Positions 8,498-16,549 of a stretch of 64,000 nt of DNA are shown here, one piece after another. This stretch comes from Panacagrimonas sp046594215 (GTDB lineage Bacteria > Pseudomonadota > Gammaproteobacteria > Nevskiales > Nevskiaceae), in the NCBI GenBank assembly GCA_046594215.1, contig JBKJPX010000050.1, forward strand, positions 18,114-82,113, given 5' to 3'. The translations under genes and the position numbers were made by a program. The first letter of the stretch is position 1; each line of letters begins with the position of its first letter. The notes below the pieces were generated by a model, which saw only the letters and a list, made by a program, of their open reading frames with translations, made no database searches and was not told where the DNA came from.

Positions 8498-9154
8498 TCA
8501 ATCGATCTGGAGCCCTTCCCGCTCGACCACGCGCTTCACCGCCGGCCGCGCCCGCACCGCGTCCATCAGACGCGTGTACTCGGGGAATTCGCTGCGCATC
8601 GGCAGGCCGCAGCGATTGCCCCATCGATAGAACACCAGCAGGTAGGCGTCGACCGCGCTGAAGCCGCCGCCCAGCGCGCTGTCGCGCCCGGCGAGCCGCT
8701 GCTCGATATCCCCGTACCCGGCGCGAATCGATTCGCGTCCCTTGGCTGCGATGCCCGGCGCACCCGCCGCATCGGTGGTGAAGCGCTCGGGCCGGAACAC
8801 GGTGCGGACGCCGGCCTGGTGCATCGTCGAGCCCAGCCAGCCCATCCATTCCAGTGCGCGCACGAAGCCTTCGGGATCGGCGGGCAGCAGCACCGGCCGG
8901 GTGTGGCGTCGCGCGAGGTACACCATGATCGCCATGGCCTCGGTCAGCACGCGATCGCCGGACTCGTCGCCAATCCACAAGGCCGGCACGCGGCCGCGCG
9001 GGTTCACGGCAAGGTACTCGGGCTTGCTGTTCGCGCCCTCGGCGATCACCACGCGCACCGGTTCGTAGGGAACGCCCAGTTCCTCGAGCACGATGTGCGG
9101 CGCAAGCGAGCAGGCGCCGGGCGAATAAAAGAGCTTGTAGTTCGGGGTCGGCAT
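8498..9154 (-). CDS. Glutathione S-transferase family protein
   Basis: A 218-residue soluble protein with the GST layout. The N-terminal thioredoxin-like domain starts YKLFYSPGACSLAPHIVLEE and includes VNPRGRVPALWI and the glutathione-contact segment VLTEAMAIMVYLA. An all-helical C-terminal domain follows from about residue 90, with GGFSAVDAYLLVFYRW as the N-capping region. It should conjugate or reduce with glutathione; the substrate is unknown. It lies 11 bp downstream of the hydrolase-cyclase gene and may share its transcript. It ends convergent to the LysR gene. Confidence 0.85.
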   Translation of the reverse strand: MPTPNYKLFYSPGACSLAPHIVLEELGVPYEPVRVVIAEGANSKPEYLAVNPRGRVPALWIGDESGDRVLTEAMAIMVYLARRHTRPVLLPADPEGFVRALEWMGWLGSTMHQAGVRTVFRPERFTTDAAGAPGIAAKGRESIRAGYGDIEQRLAGRDSALGGGFSAVDAYLLVFYRWGNRCGLPMRSEFPEYTRLMDAVRARPAVKRVVEREGLQID

Positions 9155-9165
9155 GGTGATGGGAG

Positions 9166-10500
9166 TCAGGTGACGGCGAAGAGGCTGTAGTTCCCGCTGA
9201 TGCCGCGCAGCTGGTGCGCGCCGCGCTCGGCGAAGTCCAGGCCCGAACCCGCGACCAGTTCACGCACGGTCGCCGACACCCAGACCTCGCCCGGAATCGC
9301 GCTCTCCGCCACGCGCGCGCCGATGTGGACGGCGATGCCGGACAGCTGCTTGTCGCTGAGCACGCATTCGCCGGTGTGCAGGCCGCAACGGACGTTCAGG
9401 CCCATGTCGACCACGGCATCGCGGATCGACACGGCGCAGCGCACCGCGCGCGAAGGGCGGTCGAAGGCCACCAGAACGCCGTCGCCGATTGCGGTGATCT
9501 CTCGACCTCCATAGCGCAGGATCGTCTCGCGCAGCCGCACGAAGTAATGAGCCAGCGTGGAGTGCCACCCGCGGTCGCCTCGCGTGGCGGCCTCGCCGGT
9601 GGAATTGACCATGTCGCAGAACAGCACCGTGGCCAGCACGCGGTCGGGTTCGTTTGGCCGCGGGGCGCCGGTCACGAACTCGGCGATCGCGTCGAACGCG
9701 TCCTCCCCCTCGGTCGACGAGAACAGCGCCGAATCGCGCCCGGACAGCTCGCGCAGTTCCGCGCCGCGGATGTGCTCGGCCAGGAAGCGGCCGTGCGCGA
9801 TGCCGGTGAACGCGAAGTCGCGCTTGTGCAGCACCAGGGTCGGTGCGCTGATCGAGCCGAGCACGGCGCGCGCGTCGAACCGAAGCATGTAGTGGAAGTA
9901 GGCCGTGGCGGCCTTGGGCGTGCACGCGCCGCGAAGCTGCCGCGCCAGCAGGCGCAGCGCCTCCGGATCGGACGCGATGCTGGGCATGAACACCGAGATC
10001 ATCTCCTCGGTGCCCCACTTCTGCGAGAACAGCCGCAGGATCTGGTCGAGCACGGTCGCGGGCAGACCGATCGGGTAATCCGGCGCGGCGAGGTAGCGCG
10101 CCGAGGTGTTGTAGAGCACCAGCGAGGACGTGCGCTCCGGGTGTGCCGCGGCGAACGTCATCGCCAGCAGGCCGCCGTCGCGGTCGCCACAGATGGCGGC
10201 ACGCGCCGAGCACGCGGCATCGAGCACGATGCCCATGTCGTCGGCCCAGTCTTCCCACGTCGGGAGTTCACCCAGCGGCAGGCGATCCGACGCGCCGGTG
10301 CCGCTGCGGTCGAAGAAGATCACGCGCGAGAACGAGGCCAGGCGTTGCAGCCGTCCGGCGATGAGCGGCATGTCCCAGGCCAGATCGATGTTCGACGACA
10401 TGCCGTTGCAGATCAGCAGGTCGACCGGCCCCGTCCCGAACACCTGGAAGGCGATCTGGTGGCCGTTTCGTTCTGCATACTGGGTGCGCGGCGGGAACAT
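9166..10500 (-). CDS. Alpha/beta-hydrolase fused to class III nucleotidyl cyclase
   Basis: A 444-residue two-domain cytoplasmic protein. Residues about 1-280 form an alpha/beta-hydrolase fold (FFDRSGTGASDR, then a nucleophile elbow). Residues about 288-444 form a class III adenylate/guanylate cyclase domain: metal aspartates in VLFCDMVNST (about 297) and AIGDGVLVAFD (about 341), and GLHTGE. Such fusions are known, for example mycobacterial Rv1900c. Odd points: the elbow reads GDRDGG, with Arg where Ser/Asp/Cys is expected, and the transition-state Asn is replaced by His (AVHIGARVAE). It may be a weak cyclase or a ligand-binding sensor. It lies 20 bp after an enoyl-CoA hydratase-like gene. Confidence 0.85.
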   Translation of the reverse strand: MFPPRTQYAERNGHQIAFQVFGTGPVDLLICNGMSSNIDLAWDMPLIAGRLQRLASFSRVIFFDRSGTGASDRLPLGELPTWEDWADDMGIVLDAACSARAAICGDRDGGLLAMTFAAAHPERTSSLVLYNTSARYLAAPDYPIGLPATVLDQILRLFSQKWGTEEMISVFMPSIASDPEALRLLARQLRGACTPKAATAYFHYMLRFDARAVLGSISAPTLVLHKRDFAFTGIAHGRFLAEHIRGAELRELSGRDSALFSSTEGEDAFDAIAEFVTGAPRPNEPDRVLATVLFCDMVNSTGEAATRGDRGWHSTLAHYFVRLRETILRYGGREITAIGDGVLVAFDRPSRAVRCAVSIRDAVVDMGLNVRCGLHTGECVLSDKQLSGIAVHIGARVAESAIPGEVWVSATVRELVAGSGLDFAERGAHQLRGISGNYSLFAVT

Positions 10501-10520
10501 GCGGGGGTGCGGTCCTCGCT

Positions 10521-11345
10521 TCAGAATTTCACAGAACGCGGTGCGTAGGGCTTCGGATTGGCCTGCCCTTCACGCGACATGTTGTTCTTTACCGCGATGC
10601 GCTGGTTGGCGCGGCCCATCAAGCGCCGCTGCCATTGGCGTTCGAACGACAGCGCGCCGGCCTCGTCGTCGTGCCAGGACTGCTGCAGCAGGAACTTGGC
10701 CGCCGCGATGGCATCGGGCGAGCGCGTGGCGATCTCGCGCGCCAGCTTCTCGGCGGCGGCAACCGGGTCGGCGTCCACCCGCGTCACCAGCCCGAGCTGC
10801 AGGGCCTCGGCGCCGCTGAACACGCGACCGGTGAAGCACAGCTCCTTGGCGACATCGAGCGGCACGAGCTCGCGTAGCAGCGCCGCGCCGCCCATGTCGG
10901 GCACCAGGCCCCATTTGGATTCCATGACCGACAGCCTGGCGTCCGCCGTCGCGATGCGCATGTCGGCGCCCAGCGCGAGCTGAATGCCGGCACCAAAGCA
11001 GTTGCCGTGCACCGCCGCGATCACCGGGAATGGCAGCTCGCGCCAGGCCATGCTCCAGGCCTGGAAGTCGTTGCGCGTGGGCTTCCACAGCTTGGCGTAG
11101 CCGGCCGCGGCGAGGACCGGTTTGGACAGCACGGTCTTGAAGTCCAGGCCTGCACAGAACGAAGGCCCTTCTCCATACAAGAGCGCCGCGCGGATGCTGC
11201 GGTCGCGCTTGAGGCTGCGGCAGGCGTCGATCACGCCTTGCAGCATCGCGAAGTCCATGCCGTTGTGCTTGTCCGCGCGCGCAAGCCGCACGTGGGCGAT
11301 GCCGTCCTGGAGTTCAGTGGTGACGCGGTCGTGGAAGCTGGGCAT
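10521..11345 (-). CDS. Enoyl-CoA hydratase/isomerase family protein
   Basis: A 274-residue crotonase-fold protein. The oxyanion-hole segments are EGPSFCAGLDF (about 65-75) and AAVHGNCFGAGIQLALGADMRIA (about 110-132, cited here in parts). MESKWGLVPDMGG follows. The usual catalytic glutamates are partly visible as E in MESKWG, so whether it hydrates, isomerises or does something else cannot be told. It acts on an acyl-CoA in the cytoplasm. The start at 11345 (MPSFHDRV) is set by family length; the longer open frame reads through the upstream gene. It sits 22 bp downstream of the 277-residue unknown protein. Confidence 0.88.
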   Translation of the reverse strand: MPSFHDRVTTELQDGIAHVRLARADKHNGMDFAMLQGVIDACRSLKRDRSIRAALLYGEGPSFCAGLDFKTVLSKPVLAAAGYAKLWKPTRNDFQAWSMAWRELPFPVIAAVHGNCFGAGIQLALGADMRIATADARLSVMESKWGLVPDMGGAALLRELVPLDVAKELCFTGRVFSGAEALQLGLVTRVDADPVAAAEKLAREIATRSPDAIAAAKFLLQQSWHDDEAGALSFERQWQRRLMGRANQRIAVKNNMSREGQANPKPYAPRSVKF

Positions 11346-11367
11346 GTGATTTCGGCGATGGAATTGA

Positions 11368-12201
11368 TCAGGCGGTGAGCTCGGCCAGGCGTGCGGCGGC
11401 AAGGGCCGGCAGCGAGGGCGCCGTGTCCTGGAGCGTGGCGAACATGCCGTGCTCGCGCGCAGAAGCGACCAGCTGCGCGCCGACATTCTCGTCCTTGTGT
11501 TGCATCGCAGCCGCCACCAGGCGAGCACGCAGCTTCGGACCGACGCCGGAGAGCAGCACCATCACGGCACCACCCAGTCCCAGCTCCCGACGCCCGGCAA
11601 CGGCGACGACCTTCTGCAGGCGCTCGTCGCTCATCAGTCCCACCACTTCCTCCAGCCGCTGCGGCGACTCCACGAAGAAGCCGATGCGGAGCATTGCCTC
11701 GTCGTCGAGCACGGCCATGCAGGCGCGGATCTGTTCGTCGGTGAGCGTATCGACGAAGCGCGCCATCACGATGAACTCGCTTCGCTTCACCAGGGCCTTG
11801 GTGACCGCGACGACCAGGTCCATCGGCATCAGGCGCAACATGGGCGCCGCGCTGCGCGGGTCGAGCAGCAGCGTGGTTTCGACGTTGAAGGCCAGCGGCG
11901 TGCGCCTGGCGATATCGACTGCGTCCTTGGGCGGCAACAGGCCCGCGACACGCGAGGCCAGCACCGCACCCATCGCCTTTTCGGCCAGCAGCGCGTTGAT
12001 CGCACCCGGCAGGATGCGCGCCGCTCCGGCCACGCGCTGGAGACTCGCGCGGTCGCCATCGAACAGCATCGAGGTGCAGGCGCCACGCAACTTTCGCAGT
12101 GCCGCGACATCCAGGCCGGCGAGGCCCGCAACCGCCGTTTCGGGGCATCCGAGCAGGCGGGCCAGCTTCAAGTGTTCGGCCTGCAGCGCGAGTGTGCTCA
12201 T
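11368..12201 (-). CDS. Unknown alpha-helical repeat protein
   Basis: A 277-residue protein I do not recognise. It has no signal peptide or clear membrane segment. It reads as successive amphipathic helices: LMPMDLVVAVTKALV, LTDEQIRACMAVLDDEAML and MSDERLQKVVAVAG recur with a spacing of about 24 residues, which recalls the superhelical N-domain of MgtE/FliG proteins. That is a fold guess only. It follows the 74-residue unknown gene by 7 bp and precedes the enoyl-CoA hydratase-like gene by 22 bp, so the three are likely one transcript and may share an acyl-CoA-related role. Confidence 0.7.
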   Translation of the reverse strand: MSTLALQAEHLKLARLLGCPETAVAGLAGLDVAALRKLRGACTSMLFDGDRASLQRVAGAARILPGAINALLAEKAMGAVLASRVAGLLPPKDAVDIARRTPLAFNVETTLLLDPRSAAPMLRLMPMDLVVAVTKALVKRSEFIVMARFVDTLTDEQIRACMAVLDDEAMLRIGFFVESPQRLEEVVGLMSDERLQKVVAVAGRRELGLGGAVMVLLSGVGPKLRARLVAAAMQHKDENVGAQLVASAREHGMFATLQDTAPSLPALAAARLAELTA

Positions 12202-12208
12202 GCGCGCC

Positions 12209-12433
12209 TCAACCGAACAGGATCTTGCGAACGGCGGGACGCAACAGCGCTGGCACCAGCCTGAGCGAGTGCTCGGCGGAGTCCTCGAGCATCTTGCGCT
12301 GGTTGCGCTTGGCGCTGCGCACGGCGGCGGTGAAGGTTTCCAGCGCCGCGTCGGGCACGGTCGAAAGGTCGGGCAGGTTGGCGGCCGCCGGCCCGAGTTC
12401 CGCGCGCAGCGTGTCGAGTACCGGTCTGCTCAT
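12209..12433 (-). CDS. Small conserved-looking protein of unknown function
   Basis: A 74-residue, helix-rich, basic protein with GAGGAA upstream of its ATG at 12433. The middle part is charged (VRSAKRNQRKMLEDSAEHSL) and the end is hydrophobic-basic (LRPAVRKILFG). No signal peptide is seen. The larger open frame that contains it starts far upstream without support. Its stop lies 7 bp before the 277-residue unknown protein, which suggests a functional pair. It starts 112 bp after the end of mshQ, so it may begin a new transcript. I cannot assign a function. Confidence 0.65.
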   Translation of the reverse strand: MSRPVLDTLRAELGPAAANLPDLSTVPDAALETFTAAVRSAKRNQRKMLEDSAEHSLRLVPALLRPAVRKILFG

Positions 12434-12545
12434 GCGTGATGCGTTCCTCTTCGGATGCCGGTTTGCGATCTGTCCGCGATTATCGGCGCGCGCCCTGCGA
12501 ATGCCAAAGCCCGGGCGCCGCGCCGCGAAGGCCTCGCAGGCCGTA

Positions 12546-15098
12546 TCAACGGTAGGTCTCGCGCAGGTAGATCTGCTTGTCGCCCTGGCGAAACTGTCCG
12601 AAGGCCGCCTGCGCACTGACAGGTTCGGTGTAGCTGCCGTCGCCGTTGGTATCGGACCGAAGCCACGAAACCCCGTCCAACGTCACCGTCAGCGTGCCGG
12701 TGACGCCCGGCACCGCGAGCCGGATCGTGCCCTGCCCCGCCAGCAGTGCGCTGGGCGAACCGACCACCGTGGTGGAGGCCGAGATGCCGGCGCTCAGCGT
12801 CACCGCCCCGCCGACGCTGCAGGCGTCCGCGAGGTTGCGACCGAAGCCCGAGGTGGCGCTGGCGTAGTACTCGGTGCCGTAGGCCAGATCCAGCGGCAGG
12901 CGTTCCGAGCCGTAGCCGTTGAGCAGGAACAACCGTCCGAAGCGCTGCTGCTTGGCGCCTCCCGTGAACGCGATGCCATTGCCGGCGCCAGCCGCACCGA
13001 ACTTGAGCGGGGTGGCGACGGGGTCGGCGTAGACGATGCCGTCGGCGTCCTCAATCGCAGGTGCTTCGAGTTCGATCTCGAGATCGAACGGCGCCACGGG
13101 CAGCGAACGCAGCGCCGCGATGCCGGCATTGGTGACGTACGTCAGTTCCGCGGTGCCCGCGCCCCGCGATGCCAGGCCGTGGTCCGGGGTCGGCACGAGA
13201 ATGCTGTCCAAGGTCACGGCCACGCCGGTCGTCGCGTTCACCGCGCGGTAGGTGCCGGCGCCCAGCGTCGACGGCAGCTTGTAAAGCTGGCCCTCGTAGT
13301 TGAGCGTGCGCCCGCCCACCGCGTTGACCGCCTCGATCACGGCTTCCGGCGCGGTCGCATAGTCGAAGGACTGCCCCAGGTAGCCGAAGCGTCCGCAGGC
13401 CGGCGCGAACACCGGCGTGTTGCGACTGACCAGGGAGAAATGGTCGGGCGTGAAGCGACCCACGCCGACCGTTCCGACGATCTCGCGCTGGGCCAGCGAG
13501 GAATCCGCGCTGTCGGCGTCCGCAAACGTCGCGTCGCTGACCCGCAGCGTGAAGGTGCCTGCCTCCGTGTAGCGCGCGGTGTCGGTACGGCGCCGGCCGC
13601 TGCCGTCGCCTCTCCAGTTGCCCTCGCTGAGCGTGCCCGGCTGAGTACCCTCGATCGTCGACTGCACGCTGACGCTCGGGTTGGCCGTGTAACTGCCCGC
13701 GGTGGCGCCGCCGCTGGTGCGCGCGGTGGCCAGCACCGTGAACGGCTGTCCCGCGCGGTGCGTGGGCGTCCCCGCGACGCCGATGTTGTCGAGCCTCGTG
13801 CCGATGCCAGCCGTGACCGAGGTGGCGTGCCAGGCCTCCACGAGGAAGTTGCCGGGACGTATCGCAAAGGTGTCCGCCGAACACCCGCTGATCCCCGTGT
13901 CGGGATCGTAGATGCGAATGCGCGCCACCTTCAGGGCGTCGCCATAAGTGAACGAAAGCGTGCGGCGCCCGTTGTCCGCAGCCGCGTAGGTGAGCAAGCC
14001 GAGCGACTGCGCCGACGTCCAGCTGCTGCGGCAGCCCCAGGTGTCCGTCGCACCACTGTCGTCACCCGCGTCGAGCAGCTCGACGTTGACGGTGCCGGTG
14101 TAGTCGGTCTGCACACCGCTGGCCGACAGGTTGAGCGCATAGGCGTGCAGCGAGATCGGCAAGCCGGCGACCTTGGTCTGGATCACACCCGTGACGGCGT
14201 TGCCACCGATGTCGACTGCGTTGAAGCGCCCCGGGATGCCGCCGATGGGGGCGCCGAACCTCAGGATCACGTCGTCCCAGGAAATGCTGTCCCGGTTACC
14301 CGAGCCCAGAGACCCCGCAAGAATGCTCAGCGTGTGCGTGCCCGCGGCCAGCGCGATGGCGGTCGGGATCTGCAGCGGATCACCGCTGGACGTGAATTCG
14401 CCGATACGCGCGCCGTCGACAAGCACCTGCGCGTGGTCTCCCGCGGCGGTGTTCACACCACGCAGGCGATAGACCTCGACCAGGCTGAGCAGGCGGCTGA
14501 CGTCGACCGAGAACGTCATGTCCGCGCGCAGGTCGTCGGGCGGCGCGTCGACGTTGTCGGGGTAGTACTGGCCACCGTAGTTGTCGTTCACCCCGTCGTT
14601 GTCGTCGCCGATGTGGCGCCGACGGGTCAGTGCGCGGCTGGTCGTCGTCTGCGCGCTGATCAGGGTCAGCGAGCCGAAGCCGAGGTCGTTTCCCGTCGAT
14701 CCCGGGCAGGCCACCACGGTCAGCGCGCTCAGGCAGCCGGGGTCGGGCGCGATCGTGTGGACACCCGAGGTCAGCGTCACCGGGGAGCCGAACGTGAACA
14801 CGTTCGTCAGCAGCGAGAAGGAGCCGGTTCGCGCGGCGCCGTCGATCGAGATCCTGGCGACGTTCGCCACCTGGTACACCGCCGAGTCGAAGCGCACGCC
14901 CGTGATGGTCGTGCCCTGCGACAGGTGGAAGTGGCTCGGGCTGCTCAGCATCTGCGTGCGCGTGACGGGGTCGGAGGGCGTGAAGCCGTCGCTCTCGTCG
15001 TCACCGATGTGCTGCTCTCCGAGCAGCACGACGTCCGCCCGCGCCGCGGCCGAGGCCCACAGGCACATCCCCGCGAGCAGCGCGGCCACGACGCGCAT
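12546..15098 (-). CDS. mshQ: MSHA biogenesis protein MshQ, DUF6701 type
   Basis: An 850-residue secreted protein, signal peptide cleaved near ARA (about residue 22). It is rich in beta-structure and in short Asp/Gly/Asn turns. The C-terminal part, from about residue 330 (TGTVNVELLDAGDDSGATDTW), matches the DUF6701/MshQ type, including GRFTPDHFSL and the ending QIYLRETYR. MshQ is thought to be a large minor component or adhesin-like partner of the mannose-sensitive haemagglutinin pilus. The motif HIGDD occurs twice (about residues 30 and 161). Its ATG overlaps the mshP stop as TGATG. It is the last gene of the minus-strand mshO-P-Q unit. Confidence 0.85.
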   Translation of the reverse strand: MRVVAALLAGMCLWASAAARADVVLLGEQHIGDDESDGFTPSDPVTRTQMLSSPSHFHLSQGTTITGVRFDSAVYQVANVARISIDGAARTGSFSLLTNVFTFGSPVTLTSGVHTIAPDPGCLSALTVVACPGSTGNDLGFGSLTLISAQTTTSRALTRRRHIGDDNDGVNDNYGGQYYPDNVDAPPDDLRADMTFSVDVSRLLSLVEVYRLRGVNTAAGDHAQVLVDGARIGEFTSSGDPLQIPTAIALAAGTHTLSILAGSLGSGNRDSISWDDVILRFGAPIGGIPGRFNAVDIGGNAVTGVIQTKVAGLPISLHAYALNLSASGVQTDYTGTVNVELLDAGDDSGATDTWGCRSSWTSAQSLGLLTYAAADNGRRTLSFTYGDALKVARIRIYDPDTGISGCSADTFAIRPGNFLVEAWHATSVTAGIGTRLDNIGVAGTPTHRAGQPFTVLATARTSGGATAGSYTANPSVSVQSTIEGTQPGTLSEGNWRGDGSGRRRTDTARYTEAGTFTLRVSDATFADADSADSSLAQREIVGTVGVGRFTPDHFSLVSRNTPVFAPACGRFGYLGQSFDYATAPEAVIEAVNAVGGRTLNYEGQLYKLPSTLGAGTYRAVNATTGVAVTLDSILVPTPDHGLASRGAGTAELTYVTNAGIAALRSLPVAPFDLEIELEAPAIEDADGIVYADPVATPLKFGAAGAGNGIAFTGGAKQQRFGRLFLLNGYGSERLPLDLAYGTEYYASATSGFGRNLADACSVGGAVTLSAGISASTTVVGSPSALLAGQGTIRLAVPGVTGTLTVTLDGVSWLRSDTNGDGSYTEPVSAQAAFGQFRQGDKQIYLRETYR

Positions 15099-15499
15099 CA
15101 GGAGCCGCCGACCTTGGCCTGCAAGCTGCGCGCGACGAAGTCGGGGCTGCCGTAGAGGCCTGACTGCGCACTGACGTCGATGACGTAATACGCCGTGGCC
15201 GCGCCCGAAAGGTCATGCACGCTTGCGCTGCAGCGCACCGTCACGGTGAAGCCGCGCAGGGCGGACTCGGTCAACGTGAAACTGGTGTTGGCGCAGGCGC
15301 CGGCGCTGGTTGCACGGTTGACGGCCCAGCCCATGGCGCTGCGCGCCGCGTAATCGGCACGCGCGGACTGAACGTGCATCGCCGGCGTGGCGTGCTGCAC
15401 CGCGACGAGGTTCACCAGGAAGCCGCCCAAAACCGAGAGCACGACGATCAGGAACAAGGCCGACACCAGCGCGAAGCCCGGGCGGTGGCGACGGTTCAT
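15098..15499 (-). CDS. mshP: MSHA biogenesis protein MshP
   Basis: A 133-residue PilX-like minor pilin protein. It has a short basic leader MNRRHRP and a hydrophobic helix starting GFALVSALFLIVVLSVLGG, followed by HVQSARADYAARSAMGWAV, as expected for MshP. It lacks the classic Glu5 of major prepilins, which is common in this group. It probably enters the pilus tip or the assembly priming complex. Its ATG overlaps the mshO stop as ATGA, and its stop overlaps the mshQ start, so the three proteins are translationally coupled. Confidence 0.85.
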   Translation of the reverse strand: MNRRHRPGFALVSALFLIVVLSVLGGFLVNLVAVQHATPAMHVQSARADYAARSAMGWAVNRATSAGACANTSFTLTESALRGFTVTVRCSASVHDLSGAATAYYVIDVSAQSGLYGSPDFVARSLQAKVGGS

Positions 15500-16398
15500 G
15501 GCGAGTTGTCGACATGGACCTGCCGCTGCAGGCGGACGTCCTCGCCCTGCAGTTCGAGCACGATCTGCAGGCGCACCACGGCGCTGCGCCGAGAATTTGT
15601 GCTGTTCGAGTACCGCAGGCTGCAGCCGTCCTCGTCCACGCCCTCGACAATGACCGCGGGTGTCGCCAGAAGATTCAGCGCGTTGGCGGACGTCGGCTGC
15701 GAGGACTGCAGCGCGTAGCCCGAGTAACGCAACAGGCGGCCGCCGGAGCACAGATAGCTGACCGGGCCTTCGACGAGGAACACCCGACGGCTCGGCGAAT
15801 CCTGCGGGAACAGGTGCGGGCTGCCCAGCGTAAGGCGGCTTTCGGTTGCGCTGCCCACGGTCACGCTGCTGCGCGAGATGCTCATGCCCGCCGGGGTCAG
15901 CACGGCGGCGCTCCAGGGATCGCTGCCGGCCTCGCCCAGCGGGTAGACCGCCAGCCGCGCGCCGGCCGGGATGCCGTCACTGCCGCCAAGGGGAGCCAGG
16001 GTGTTGAAGGCGCTGTCCGCCACGCCCGGGGTGAGCCGGTCGTCCTCACCCCCGGGCGGCTCGACGCGATAGCGCTCGCCGTCCAGGGTGCGCAGCAGTT
16101 CGATGGCCTTGCCGTCGGAGGAACTGCGGACGCTGTTGGGCAGGGCGGAACGCAGGTCGCGTGCCATGCGCAGCAGCGCGAGGTCTGCCGCGTCGGTCAG
16201 GGCGGACCGGCGCGACTGGTCGATGAAACCCCGGATCGGCGAACTGATGAAGAGGCCAAGTACGGCCGACACGATGCCGATGATGACGATCACCACGACC
16301 AGTTCGATCAGCGTGAACCCTGCTCCGTCGACAACGAAACGCGGTCGGTCCTTCCCTGGCGTGGCGCGACGGCGAAGGCTCGCCCGTACTCGTCTCAT
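15496..16398 (-). CDS. mshO: MSHA minor pilin MshO
   Basis: A 300-residue prepilin-like protein. After a basic leader of about 26 residues, the type IV prepilin site reads GAG-FTLIELVVVIVIIGI, with Glu5 present and the helix continuing. SPIRGFIDQSRRSALTDAADLALLRM follows in pieces typical of MshO. It should be cleaved by the prepilin peptidase and join the minor pilin complex. The ATG at 16398 is the first plausible start; the RBS is weak. In Vibrio the gene follows mshD, but here it leads a separate minus-strand unit divergent from the GGDEF-EAL gene, 151 bp away. Confidence 0.88.
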   Translation of the reverse strand: MRRVRASLRRRATPGKDRPRFVVDGAGFTLIELVVVIVIIGIVSAVLGLFISSPIRGFIDQSRRSALTDAADLALLRMARDLRSALPNSVRSSSDGKAIELLRTLDGERYRVEPPGGEDDRLTPGVADSAFNTLAPLGGSDGIPAGARLAVYPLGEAGSDPWSAAVLTPAGMSISRSSVTVGSATESRLTLGSPHLFPQDSPSRRVFLVEGPVSYLCSGGRLLRYSGYALQSSQPTSANALNLLATPAVIVEGVDEDGCSLRYSNSTNSRRSAVVRLQIVLELQGEDVRLQRQVHVDNSP

Positions 16399-16549
16399 TT
16401 CGAGAATTGCCAAGCAGTTACTCCCCGCCCGATGGATGCCGCCCCGCCGCCGATCTCTATTGTCGGCCCCGCCGCGCTCGCGTAGTTTACGGCTGCGGCG
16501 TTGCAGACCGGTCGGCGCAGCACCGGGACGGGGACCATAAGGAATACAG

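Noticed and set aside
12099..15155. 1018-residue open frame on the plus strand
   Set aside because: It is antisense to mshQ, lacks any recognisable domain, and consists of Arg/Gln/His/Ala repeats typical of out-of-frame reading in GC-rich DNA.
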